This document shows, piece by piece, positions 22,473-34,738 of a DNA stretch of 64,000 nucleotides. Both the position numbers and the translations under genes were made by a program. The notes under the pieces were generated by a model, which made no database searches, had not been told where the DNA came from, and saw only the letters and a program-made list of their open reading frames with translations. Each line of letters opens with the position of its first letter. Position 1 is the stretch's first letter. Origin of the DNA: Fragilaria radians (Eukaryota; Bacillariophyta; Fragilariophyceae; Fragilariales; Fragilariaceae); assembly GCA_900642245.1 (NCBI GenBank), contig CAAAJI010000103.1, positions 1 through 64,000 of the forward strand, read 5' to 3'.

Positions 22473-23094
22473 ACGACTGAACGAAGGCTGAGACTACGAG
22501 AATTTATCCACCTTCCTAAGATTATAAACTAATTAAATGAAATACTACATTATGTATAGAATTTCAGCGCTCCGTGTTAGTTTTTGACAATTAGGGAATG
22601 TTCTTAAGAGAACCGTTTTTTGTGTTCTCCTGAAGCACGAGATTGAACCACATCTTTACAACATAACATTTCACTTTGGATTTGTGATCAGGGATCTTGA
22701 TTATTAAAATAAAAATAATTTGCACAATGCATCAGACACCACTCATCACCGCCATTCAGATAGTACAACAAGATGGAACAACCAATAGATATCATGGGTC
22801 AACACAACACAACCATGACATCACCAGAGACAGAGCAGAACCACCATTGTAAATTGAGCCTCATAGTCACTTGAAAGGCTTTCTTTAAAGGATGGAATAG
22901 AAATGGATCATCTCTCATTATATATCCCAGATCTTGTAGCTTTGTTCTAAACTCTTCAAGGTATGTTACTAACCCATGTCTTGTAACTTCATTCAAAAAT
23001 CTTCAAGGTATGTTATCTAAGAGTCTGGATCCTCATTTCTCATAAAAGCATTATGCCTTACCATCTTCTCTATTTTTACCAAGGAAGGAACATA
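22473..23094. other. Intergenic with a short duplicated segment
   Basis: Near 22920-23015, two stretches repeat: CTTGTAG/CTTGTAAC ... CTTCAAGGTATGTTA, about 55 bp apart. On the minus strand the second copy reads LVTYLEEFRTKLQDLG. It may be a repeat-derived fragment, but I cannot classify it. The sequence runs into an assembly gap. Confidence 0.35.
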
Positions 23095-23771
23095 NNNNNN
23101 NNNNNNNNNNNNNNNNNNNNNNNNNNNNNNNNNNNNNNNNNNNNNNNNNNNNNNNNNNNNNNNNNNNNNNNNNNNNNNNNNNNNNNNNNNNNNNNNNNNN
23201 NNNNNNNNNNNNNNNNNNNNNNNNNNNNNNNNNNNNNNNNNNNNNNNNNNNNNNNNNNNNNNNNNNNNNNNNNNNNNNNNNNNNNNNNNNNNNNNNNNNN
23301 NNNNNNNNNNNNNNNNNNNNNNNNNNNNNNNNNNNNNNNNNNNNNNNNNNNNNNNNNNNNNNNNNNNNNNNNNNNNNNNNNNNNNNNNNNNNNNNNNNNN
23401 NNNNNNNNNNNNNNNNNNNNNNNNNNNNNNNNNNNNNNNNNNNNNNNNNNNNNNNNNNNNNNNNNNNNNNNNNNNNNNNNNNNNNNNNNNNNNNNNNNNN
23501 NNNNNNNNNNNNNNNNNNNNNNNNNNNNNNNNNNNNNNNNNNNNNNNNNNNNNNNNNNNNNNNNNNNNNNNNNNNNNNNNNNNNNNNNNNNNNNNNNNNN
23601 NNNNNNNNNNNNNNNNNNNNNNNNNNNNNNNNNNNNNNNNNNNNNNNNNNNNNNNNNNNNNNNNNNNNNNNNNNNNNNNNNNNNNNNNNNNNNNNNNNNN
23701 NNNNNNNNNNNNNNNNNNNNNNNNNNNNNNNNNNNNNNNNNNNNNNNNNNNNNNNNNNNNNNNNNNNNNNN
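23095..23771. other. Assembly gap (677 N)
   Basis: A run of N from 23095 to 23771. It lies between repeat-derived flanks, which suggests a collapsed or unresolved repeat. Any open frame reported through it is meaningless. Confidence 0.99.
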
Positions 23772-24395
23772 TATGTTAATCCTAATACTATTTACTATGC
23801 ACTAACGGTACAGGACGTCTCCAAATACCAGTACACATACATCTCTTAGTTTAAGATATTTTTATTTAACTGTTATTGCTTACAACCTATTATGTTAGGG
23901 ATTTGCATCTTGATCCTAGTCAAGGTAGGTCACTCGTATCCATACTGAATCCACTTTCCCACTGCTTCTCCTCACATTGATGGAAAGTACTGGATTCCAA
24001 GCTTGTTCTCTTGCCTTCTTCATCTTTCTCTTTCTTGGTTATCACAAGCTTGCCCAACAATAAGTTGTTAATTTCTGTGCCTTGGTCAGCCAATCTCTCA
24101 CTCCTAGGGGATCATTCCTCTTTCTTTCCAGTGAAGCTTATAACTTATACTACTGAAGTCACTCATCTCTAGACAATTAACCTGAAATTTAAAAAAAATG
24201 TGATGAATGAATTTACGCCTGAACCAAAAAGTGATATAGAGGGTTAAAGAGTCCTCCTTGTAATTAAATTGTTTGAATGACTTCAGCTGTTTCTAATTCC
24301 AAGTTATTATAACTCGAAGCAATACTTATCTCGTTCAATCATACGTGCTATCTCTTATATCACGTAACAACAAAGTTTGCTGTCACATCAGACAG

Positions 24396-24491
24396 AGGGC
24401 AGCAGAGGAAGTCAAATTCATCTTCCATTCTTTGCTGAAGGACATTCATATTGAAGTCAAGCTTCCAATTGTGGTAAAAACCGATAATGCC
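24396..24491 (+). mobile_element. Copia reverse transcriptase/RNase H fragment
   Basis: About 32 codons read RAAEEVKFIFHSLLKDIHIE then VKLPIVVKTDNA. This matches the Copia RNase H pattern of Ala-Glu-Glu, hydrophobic helix, LPI(V)V, then the catalytic Asp followed by Asn (TDN). A run of 13 C (24490-24502) ends it abruptly. Surrounding sequence is too decayed to extend. Confidence 0.5.
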
Positions 24492-24960
24492 CCCCCCCCC
24501 CCGTAAGGAAGCGCATTAACTAACCTACGGAATCAACATGTTCAGACAGGAAAAAATTGAAGTTAATAGAATCGAGATTTTCGCATCAAGGGATAACAAC
24601 TCCAATGCCTTACCAAAAATGGTTATTCAATAATAGCTGGCATCGTTTATTCTAGTCAAGCTGATAAGATTATGGACTGAAGTATTGCAAGTATACATAT
24701 TCCATGTTGTAGCAAACTGTTGCTTCAAATGAAGATTCTAAACGAGTCCTGTTGTGATAGATATCATACGCTAAGGTATTTATACCGTAGGATATGGGAG
24801 TACATTGGAAATAGCAGTGATGAAAAAAAATCTTTGTTAAAGATGCTGTTTGACCGATGGCGATATGAGATCGGGTCTTTCCACTTCAATTGCTGATCCT
24901 TACAAACTTCACTTCAATCCTCAAGTGTCACTTTTTCGATTTTCACATCTGAATGCTTTC

Positions 24961-25240
24961 AAATTTCATCGTTATTAGTGCTCTCTTTGTCTTCCTCCTT
25001 AACATTAGAGCCACTCCCCAATAAGTACCAAATTGAACAGCATTCATCACTCAGCTGAGGCATGTTGCTCTTGATCTATTTGATCTAGATAGATCAAGTT
25101 CTAAAATTAATCTACGATGAAAATTTCATCGTTATTGGTGCTCTCATCTTCTTCCTCCAAAACATTAGATCCATCCCAATAAGTACCAATCTAGATCAAG
25201 TTCTACAATTAATCTACTTCTAGACAATGGTATCAAGACC
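24961..25240 (+). repeat. LTR-like end with internal direct repeats and primer-binding-site-like motif
   Basis: The block starting aaatttcatcgttatt recurs at 24961 and 25121, each time followed by CTTCCTCC, AACATTAGA and CCAATAAGTACCAA. The block gatcaagttctaaaattaatctac (25091) recurs at 25194 with one change. Directly after tctagacaa comes tggtatcaagacc (25228-25240), which resembles the initiator-tRNA-Met primer-binding site (tggtatcagagc type) that follows the 5' LTR in Copia elements. Inferred to be the 3' end of an LTR with a partly duplicated body. Confidence 0.4.
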
Positions 25241-28200
25241 ATGCAGAAAATTCACTTTCTGAAGCTTGGATTGGGGCAACCATGCTTTTCCTACATCAAT
25301 GTTGACTTCCCTCAGGTTTGGATACACCAAACCGACAACAAGCATATATACTGGAGGCATGTCTTTGCCTACTTTGATAGCATAATATAGATATGTACTA
25401 CTTTTTCCGTATCTATTGGTTTTTTGGTTCTTGGCTTTGATAAAAATTCCCCGAGATCATCTGCTTTGGCTCAACGAGTAAGCCCTCTACCAATTGGACA
25501 GGATCAAGGAGAAAAGCAGCTCCATTTGTGTAACCATATATGATGAATTCAAAGCGAGGCATATGGAAAGCCATTTTACTATCATTTTGTACTTTGTTAT
25601 AATATGATAGCAATACAGGAGGCCATTTTGATTTGGCAAATTTTTCATTGTCTACTACTCTGCGTCCGGCATAGACTTGAGATTCTGAATGTCTGCACCC
25701 TTTTCCAACACGTGGTTCATTCATGTATTAAATTCTTTTCAAAGTATCGTGTGACACGTCCACACATCAATATTTGGTCTTTAGATATCCGTTTAATGCC
25801 TTAACTGTAAAAATTCTTCGGGTTTAATTTAGGCAAATAGCAAGATTTGGACTTGTGACATCCACAGCACTGATATTGGATACTACATTCCAGCCAAACG
25901 CACTTTTACAGGGTGACAGCCTTCGGACGAGAGGTCAAGTTGAAGCTCATAAAGTTTACAAGAATGTAAATTCAGCAAATTTTAACTGGTATTGTATGTC
26001 TATATTTCCTTGCGTGGTATCGATATTGTGTGTAACGTCCTTTGGTTGCAACATATTCCCATAGCAAATGAAACCTATCTTGCATCATGAGCAATCACCA
26101 AATAATACTTCTATTGTCCTCTATTCATAATTGCCAGTAAATTTATTGATTGAAACTTAAGGATTTTCATCGACGCTGTTGACGGAAGAGATTCGATATT
26201 TGAATCATGCTTTCCATGCTTTAAGCATAACTTTGAGTAAGCTTTAGATGACGCTGGTTGTTTACATTTTTCTTCTGTAAACAGCTCAATGTAGATTGCA
26301 AACTTCAGAGTAATAAGTCTGAGTGCAAAGAGTTGAGAGGTTTAGACTTATGAATATAGGCGATTGTTGTATTGAATGACTATATCCATTGGGGTGAATA
26401 GTTATGAAAACGGGGACTCATCATAATGAAGCGTTTTATTGGGGATATAGGAATGCTAGAAATGTATTCAAAGGATAATAGGGAACATGCGTGAAATCCT
26501 AAAGCATTCTTGAGGTTTATTGTTTTTACGTTTATCAATGACGACCGATCGATATGTAGTACTAAACATTGTCATTGCTTGAATCAAATTAGATGAAAAT
26601 AAAAATCGGCTACTGTGATATGCATAGCATGGGACAATACTTTAATGGTTTAAATTTTTAGACTAACTTACCAAATAAGTGATAAACATGCCTCAATTGT
26701 CTCCAATTTTAGTATGATTACTACTTCTTCTTCAAATGGCTCACACTATTCCATTAATCGCCTAAAATTTAGTTCGAAGCTATAGCAAGTCACTTAATTG
26801 AAATTCTAATCAAATCTTGATTTTCGAACATTTTGTCATTAGTTTGGTATCAGTGCTTTGGTAGGATCTCCTTCACCGCGAAACCTCTCTCTCCCGGATC
26901 CTGGAGCCAACACTTTCGCTCAACTGTCGTATGATTTCATATTTCATATTTTTGATCAAGACTCTTATCGAAAGTTCATGCTGACAAGAATGGGCGTCGT
27001 AAAAGCGTTTAACCTTCTCAAACTAAGAAAAATTTCAAAATCACCTAGAAAGATTAATGATTCTTAGTTTGAAATCATCTTACAGAAATGCAAGAACATC
27101 AGCACTTCCTCTACGTGGACTTGAGATAAATCTCTGAAACATTGAGATGATCTGATTTGTAGGTCTCCTCAATAAAATTCATTATCCTTCCTCAACTCAG
27201 GTAAAGTAGTGGGATCCAATACAGCGACATACCACAGTTTTGTCGAAAATCATTATTTACTTTGAACGAAAAACTGTAAAGTACCGCCTTGAATCCCAAC
27301 AAAACCTTAAGCCATTAAAGGATTAGAGATACTGGTCTGTTAGCATGGAGCTTTTCATCATTAATTTAACACTTTTACATTTCGTAGGTAAGCCTATCAA
27401 CCCATGAGGAGATCCGATATGAAATCTTAAAAAGCTGCAATCAAGTCCATGTCCAGCGATACGATTTTCCGTTATAGATCTGTAATTGAGCAAAGAAATG
27501 TCAAGGTTGCTTAAAATTTTAAATGCATTCCTTCATAAGTGACAAGATCCTGACAATTGAAGATTAATCCCTCATAACTGACGCAGGCTAGTAGCCCTGG
27601 TTGCTGACGTTTATGATAACTCCAAAGTCATAGAAGATGCATATAATTGTATGGTTACCTTTACAATTTATCAAGGTAGTAGAACTATCTCTTCTTATAT
27701 TGACGTGTGATATTGCCATAGAGGCAAGTTTAATTCTGGATAGTAGACAAGCATATCTCCATACATTGCAAGAATAACGTTTGAATACTTGATGAGTAGA
27801 ATAAGGACGAGCCATTCCCCGACCAAGCAATACACTACATGCAATTTGAAACTTTATTGAGTTATCTATACAGAGGTCATCCATGTTATTTTGGTTTTCA
27901 ACAATGGCAACTCCTGTAATGGTATCGTATTCATTGGATCTACACATAACTATGTTCCAACCTTTATATTCTAATGATGTACATCTCGGTCTGGTAACCG
28001 ATTTCACTTGGTTGGAGTCTCTCTGAATTTTGTCTATGAGGTTGGTTCTTTTGCGTGTTGACCGCTTTTGAGGGCAGATGATTTTGGCTGGAAGACTTTT
28101 TTGACGGTTTTTGGTTCAAATCGTGAAACTGCATCTACGTCCTGAGCAGGATGCTTTGGGAAGCTGAATGTGATGTCCATATCCTGCACCTATTCCATTA

Positions 28201-28466
28201 TATTTCTTCGAAGTTGAAGCAGGAATGGCCATTAAACAATAGAATCACATTTTGCTACTGATAAATCATGGTTATTATCCAGTTTTTCCTTGCCTAAAAC
28301 TCTCAACATTTATTTATTAATACGTGATGTCAGCCTCAATGCGTCGAATTCTCAGTTCTTTGCGGGACCATTAGTCATGGGGACAATAAATGCGCAAGCG
28401 CGGTTCAAAGCTCATGGAAATCAAGATTACCCCCTATTATTTTCAAAGTATGATGTCCAACATTGC

Positions 28467-28660
28467 CTAAAATATGGAATAGCCAAGATACTTATCTTGC
28501 TGATTTGTTTATATTAATTAACAGGCAAAAGCACTATGGACCACCTAGGCACTCAATCAACTATCTTTGTCCAAAATATGGAGTAGCAAAATACTTATCT
28601 TGATGATTTGTTTGCACAGCATTATGGACTCACCTAGCAAGGCACTTAATCAACTACTCT
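28467..28660 (+). repeat. Imperfect tandem duplication, unit about 100 bp
   Basis: aaaatatggaatag...ACTTATCTTG.TGATTTGTTT at 28469 recurs at 28573, and GCACTATGGACC.ACCTAG...CAATCAACTA at 28529 recurs at 28618. The copies differ by small indels, so the duplication is old. Confidence 0.5.
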
Positions 28661-30506
28661 GGTATGAGAGTCACAAATTAAAATCTAAGTTCCCCTCAGA
28701 ACAAGTGGAGTATCCAAATAATTGGGTTATTGGATTAAATGACACTTAGTAAACAAACAGATTGAATGAAATGTTAAGGACCTAAGACCCAAAAAATCTG
28801 TGGGTTGAATGCGGGTTCAAAGCGAAGTATGATGATGTGCATAACTGTTTTGAAGTTATTAAGGAGGATGGAACTGTCTGAAAGTTTCAGCAATCTATCC
28901 TAATACAAGCCAAGGTGATGGAAAAAGTGTACATTGATCAAGACGGTAGGAATTAACATGTATAACTTATCACATTGCCAATTGTGGCTAACCATTTCTC
29001 ATACTCCTCTGCTAAAAGCTTGAATTGATTTTGAAAACTAAGAAAATCATTTGAATGTAATATGCTTTTCTATCAGAACCAGATTTTATTAATCCATTTC
29101 CACATGACATAGATGCAACAAATTACCATCAAGAGGGACATCAGCAATGCAAGCTAAAAAGCGAAATAAGATTTTATTCACAGAAACCTAAAATCGCCCG
29201 AGGCATTATGTACAACTTAGTGCGATTAAGAGGGGCTACTAAAGCCAAATTTTGCTAGCCTTTTCCAATCACAAAATCAAAATATTGAACTTTGATAGAT
29301 TCTAGACGCAGACTCTGATTTATGCTAGGCTAAATTTCTTGAAGAATATGGAGTAAAATTGGACTATATCCCTTGAGAGACTTAGACAGCCTTGAGGTTC
29401 AAGAAGATGAAACACATTGCTTCCATCCGATTCTGCAGAGTCAAACAAATTACCAATTAAAGAATAGATATCTGCCAAATTCATCAACTGAACAAAAAAG
29501 AAACAAAAGAATATGCTCTGGATGTACTACAATCTGACTCCGGGGGGTCATTGGATGTTTTGATGTTGAAAAGTCGGTTTAAATTAGCGAAGCTAATAAA
29601 GTCAATCGTGTAACTTAATTGCTTGGATCAGAATGTCACCAAATTGAGCGTTTCTTTCTTTTTCGGCCTTTCTTTACCAGATGAAAGGTTGGAAAATTAA
29701 TGCAGATAAGTAGTGCAAATTGTAAAAAAAGAACGAAAGTTTGATTGAGAGATGATGATCAATGAGTACTGAATTGAACTTCAAAACAAAAATGATCATG
29801 GAACTTGTTATTTGCACTAGGGAAAGAATGTTTTTTCAGAAGAACTTAATATCTGTATTGAATTCATATTAGAATAGGTCTGCACACAACTAACATACCA
29901 TGCTTATTCAAAACAAATTCCCGCGATTTCATTCTTGTTTTACTCAACCCCTACCCAAGGTGTCTCACTTTCAACCCACTTTCAACTGAAGGGTTCAATT
30001 TCCCAGTTCTTATCACTTAAAGTTTGAGAATAGGTTGAGGGCATTCTGATCCCTGACACTCGCTCAATCCATAGTGAAAAATCAAGGTAAGTATGATATA
30101 TCCATAAAATAAAGTAAGATAAAATGAGAATCGGCCAAGGAAGAATAATGGTTCGGTAGTGATCCGAAGGGTTTGATTCAGTGCTTTATGAGTGGATTAC
30201 TTTTGGAAAGTAATACTGTAATATATTTTGAACAGAGAATTTAGGGGATATTAACAAGAATTGACTTTAGGAATTTAATTTATAGGCTCGAGATATAACA
30301 AACAAAAACGTAGAAGGAAAGGTGAATAAATGATAATCTCACTAATCCGCAATAGGTTTGAGTTGTTTAGCTTATAACTAGGGTTAGAGGCATTGAGAAA
30401 TGCATAAAAGAGTGAATTAGAAAGAAATATCTTAAATTCATTAGTTTACAACTTCTTGCTCAACTTGAGATGTTGAGATAATTTAAAAGGTTAGGGATAT
30501 ATCAGA

Positions 30507-30547
30507 GTTCGAGGTTTACTATTCGAGGTTTACTATTCGAGGTTTTA
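30507..30547 (+). repeat. Three tandem copies of a 14-bp unit
   Basis: attcgaggtttact-type units at 30507, 30521 and 30535 (the last incomplete) lie about 0.43 kb upstream of the cyclase/PDE start codon. Near-perfect identity indicates recent replication slippage. Confidence 0.75.
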
Positions 30548-30969
30548 TTTTGGACGTATTCCATATAGAGAGAGAGCGATTACCAAAGGGTGTCTGCTGG
30601 GTCAAGCTCCAAAAATTTATTATGGGACTAAGCCCAATTTTGTAATTCGTCGTACAATAAGTTTCGCTTTGCAAAGGGTTAATTGCAACGGGTTCGGATG
30701 TTTATGATATTTTCACACTTATGATTTTGTTTGTCTCGAGGAGTCGAAAGGGGCATATCCAATATTTTCCTGCGAAGGAAGACATTTTGCTAGGACTTGA
30801 GACATAGATGCAATTCATTTTCACACGTGGGTAGAAATTTTGTGTAGGACACACATACTTCTCCTATGTTTTCTAGGTTGTCCCTGAAAACCACTAAAAG
30901 ACCCTTGGTCCTTTCAAGTTTCGTTATACTTAGAGTGGCCGTGTTGGCGCTAACCTATATTCGAGTGCC

Positions 30970-33900
30970 ATGAATCATGATGAAAGCATCGCTGAAAATC
31001 GCTTTTCGATGGTATACCCTCCTCAAAGTGCTTCAGTATTGGTATCGAATGATGCATACGAGACTGGTGGCTTTGAAGACGACAATACCGTCATTCAAGG
31101 CGTACGTCAGCCCGATGCCGGATCTGACGATGATAGTTCTGATGATGATGATTACAAGCTTACTAACAGTTCTAACATTGCATGTATCAAAAGAACTATT
31201 ATTTTCTCCTTAATACTTTCTGGGGTTATTATTGGAACGATATCCTATCTTCATACAACGAGACAAGAGTTTTTGAGATTTCAAGATGCTTTCCGCGACG
31301 ATGCTGCCCGTTTTGTTCAATCCTTCTATCAAGAAACTGCTATTATCCGAGGCTCATTGTATAGTCTTTCTTCAACCGTTTCATCGATTCATAAGAATGA
31401 TAAAAAATCAGCCGGGCCTAATGTTACAATTCTAGATTTTGAGTTATTGACTATGGGTAGTCGGTTCTCTTCTCAAGCTGCCTCTATATTCTATGCACCA
31501 ATCATTGCCTATGAGGACCAGTCAAGCTGGGAAAATTACGCCACTAAACATAAAAGTTTAGCTGGAATCAATAACAATCCCAAGGCCAGACCAATCGAAG
31601 ATGGCATTTTTTCTCTTGACACTTCATCACTAGAGCTAGTAAATGATCGATCCTCAAAGACGAAAGTTCCTATTTGGCAAATCAATCCATCACTTGAGAA
31701 ACGTCATTTAATAATGCTCAATATCTTATCGGTCATGGAAAATTCTTATCCAGGGGATTTGTATAACATGAGTTCTTTGATGTTTCAACCCTTTCTGCAA
31801 CCAACACTCGCAAATTTCTTGAGCAATTGCAGCTTATCCAGCGCTGATATTTCACCTCGGTCCATTTCAATCCTTCCTGTAAAAGATGGGAAACAAACAG
31901 TTGCTCTTGTTGGAATTGAAATCGATTGGAGCAACTTCTTTGCTGCCGTTGTACCGGATGGCCCGAGGGTAAACATTGTCTTGAAAAATTCTTGTGGCCA
32001 GACTCGGACGTACAGTGTAAAGCAAGGTCACGTATCCTATCTCAATAGTAGCGACTTACATGAGCTAGAATATGAGAACCTCTCAATTGGTACCACGCCA
32101 GAGGGAATTGAAGAAAGTTGGAACCACTACATTCATGGATCAAATCAATTCCACCAGAGGTATTATCCTGATGAACCAGGAAACTGTTTCTATCAAATAA
32201 CAGTTTTCCCCACATCAGAATATCAGGGCTTATTCCACACTGGACTTGCCATAACTTATACAATTGTGGCCATTTCGCTTTCGATGATTTCGGTTCTACT
32301 CGTTGTAGTTTACGGTGTCATGGTAGACCGTCGTCAGCGACAAGTCATAGATCGAGCAGCCAAGTCCAATGCCATTATCAAGTCACTTTTTCCTGCAGTG
32401 ATCCTGAAACGTCTTTTTCGTGCTGATTTGCATCAGCGAAATGAACACTCCTCGTTTCCTGCGGGATCGCTCGGCCTAAGAAGGGTATTTGCTTCTCATG
32501 ATGGTGATGGAATGGGGAACCCAAAATCAAGATTGGCCAACTTTTTGTCCACTCCTCCAAATGATAATCACGCTATGGAACACGATGACGAGCCTATTGC
32601 GGAAATGTTTTCAAATACGACTGTGGTACGCATTACAATCGCAACAGGATTTGTTCGCTACAATAACTTATCATTTTCATTTTTTCCAGATGTTCGCTGA
32701 TATAGCAGGCTTCACTGCATGGAGTTCAGAAAGAGAACCTAGTCAGGTGTTTAAACTCCTTGAGACTCTGTATCATGAGTTTGATAATATTGCCAGTTGC
32801 TTGGGCGTTTTCAAAGTAGAGACCATTGGAGACTGTTACGTTGCCGTTTCCGGATTACCAACTCCAAACAAAGATCATGCAAAGACTATGGCACGTTTTG
32901 CTCACGAAATTCTGATTGTTACGAATCAACTTACACAGAATCTTGAATGCATCTTAGGACCAGGCACTTCTGATCTTGGTTGCGTGTTGGCTTGCATAGT
33001 GGACCTGTTACTGCAGGAGTTCTACGTGGATCCAAATCTCGATTTCAGTTATTTGGAGATACCATGAATACTGCCAGTAGGATAGAAAGCACAGGCCAAG
33101 CAGGCAAGATTCAGGCATCAGAAGTTACAGCAGATTTGATTCGAAAAGCAGGAAAGTCATATTGGTTGAAGCGACGTGAAGGTACTATCACGGCTAAGGG
33201 CAAAGGAGAACTTCAAGTACGTCCCATGTACTCTATTGTTTGGAACTGATTGAGGCACTCTTTTGTTTAACTCACCTTTTAATTTATGTAAGACATACTG
33301 GGTCGAGGTTTGTCGAGCTCGAGTGGAATCAATAACTAAGTCACCGGAGCCAAACTTGTCCACAACTGACCCAATTGAAAAGAATGATGTACTATCACAA
33401 TCAGACTTGCGCGTTTGGGGCAATGTTCCTGGTGATTTGGAGAGCTCCTTATCACGACATTCTTTTAGTGAGAAAGAAAGTCGACTGATCGACTGGAATG
33501 TTGCAGTCTTAATGAATTTCCTGGAGAAGGTTGTCGGTCATCGTATCATTAATCTGAACAGAAACAGCATTCCCCATGGTATGTCAGTGTCAGAAAACGG
33601 AAGTACAAATGAGTTTCTACCCAATGAAGTTTCTAGTGGTCTGATCATTGATGAAGTGGCAGAGGTTATCTCCCTTCCAAGATTTAATTCAAGCCATACT
33701 ATGATTCCGTCATCATCACGGATTTTACCGTCCGAAATCCGAGGCCAAATGAAAGAGTTTGTGACGGCTATCGCCAGTATGTATCGACAAGTCCCATTTC
33801 ACAACTTCGAGCATGCTAGCCACGTCACAATGAGCGCGAACAAGTTAATGAAGCGAATTATTACTCCTGAAGACACGTCCAAGAGACCACACGAAGTATC

Positions 33901-34738
33901 ATACTCATTGCATATGTCAACATTCGGAATCTCGTCAGATCCTCTGACTCAATTTGCAGTAGTGTTTGCTGCTTTAATCCACGATGTTGATCATACTGGT
34001 TTGTCAAACGAGCAACTGGTTAAGGAAGATGCAACAATAGCTCGAATATTTAAAAACAAATCTGTCGCTGAACAAAACTCCGTTGTTTTGGCTTGGGACT
34101 TACTTATGGAGTCGCGATTCTCGGAGCTGCAAGAATGTATCTTTGCGAATAATTCTGATCGCATTCGTTTTCGACAGTTAGTAGTGAACGCAGTCATGGC
34201 TACTGATGTGCTCGACAAAGATATGGTAGCGTTAAGAAAAAAACGATGGGAAAAAGCATTCGATCCTAGCCTATCTGGAGAAGCTTTTATACTTGACATC
34301 GATATTCATCGCAAAGCCACAATTGTGATTGAACACATCATCCAAGCGTCTGATGTAGCACACACGATGCAGCACTGGCATGTCTTCATTAAGTGGAATA
34401 CAAAACTCTACCACGAACTTCATCGTGCTTATGTAAATGGACATTCATATCAGGATCCTTCTATCAACTGGTATCAAGGGCAGCTTTCTTTCTTTGATGA
34501 TTATGTCATTCCATTAGCAATGAAGTTACGGGAGTGCGGTGTTTTTGGTGTTTCTGGTGATGAATATTTAAATTATGCAATATTGAATCGTAACGAGTGG
34601 GAGCAAAAAGGGAAAGAAGAAACACAAAAAATGATTCGTTTCACCCGGAGTGTCATGTCGTCAGGGAGGTGGAAGCCTGAATTATCAGAATCATCTCCCA
34701 TTGAGTTGGGAGATCACTCTATGGAGTTGGTGAATTGA
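30970..34738 (+). CDS. Transmembrane class III nucleotide cyclase fused to 3',5'-cyclic nucleotide phosphodiesterase, copy 1 (frameshifted)
   Basis: Exons 30970-32625, 32690-33216 and 33293-34738 join in phase 0 (introns 64 and 76 nt). Together they encode about 1209 residues if one missing base is allowed. Order: acidic cytosolic tail; TM1 about 76-94; a ~330-residue extracytosolic region with possible N-glycosylation sites; TM2 about 425-452; class III cyclase from residue 553 (MFADIAGFTAWSSEREP, VETIGDCYVAV, FQLFGDTMNTASRIES); PDEase I domain with FHNFEHASHV near 897, HDVDHTG near 958 and SDVAHTMQHW near 1082. The cyclase Glu (VETIGD) fits guanylate specificity. The frame breaks at 32978-32979: GATCTTGG must lose frame by one base to give the conserved LRVGLHSGPVTAG. 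All other coding sequence is clean. Bifunctional proteins like this are known from diatoms and are linked to cGMP signalling in mating. Paralogue of the gene at 59983. Confidence 0.85.

Larger units (their letters stand above)
23772..30969. other. Gene-free, repeat-derived region
   Basis: About 7 kb without a supportable gene. Besides the Copia fragment and LTR-like block listed separately, I see a second primer-binding-like motif tggtatcagtgc at 26845-26856. A minus-strand open stretch at 25413-25724 (FHMPRFEFIIYGYTNGAAFL) has no family I recognise. There is an imperfect tandem duplication at 28467-28660. The 30.0-30.97 kb part presumably holds the promoter of the cyclase/PDE gene. Confidence 0.4.

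Noticed and set aside
23053..23805. 250-codon open frame across the N run
   Set aside because: It consists almost wholly of unknown bases in the assembly gap; only a few codons at each end are real.
24490..24502. 13-C homopolymer as a functional element
   Set aside because: It sits inside a retroelement fragment and is most simply slippage or an assembly artefact.
25440..25520. tRNA-half-like string on the minus strand (ccaattggtagagggc)
   Set aside because: It lacks a proper A box and any B box, and lies in an open frame of repeat-derived sequence.
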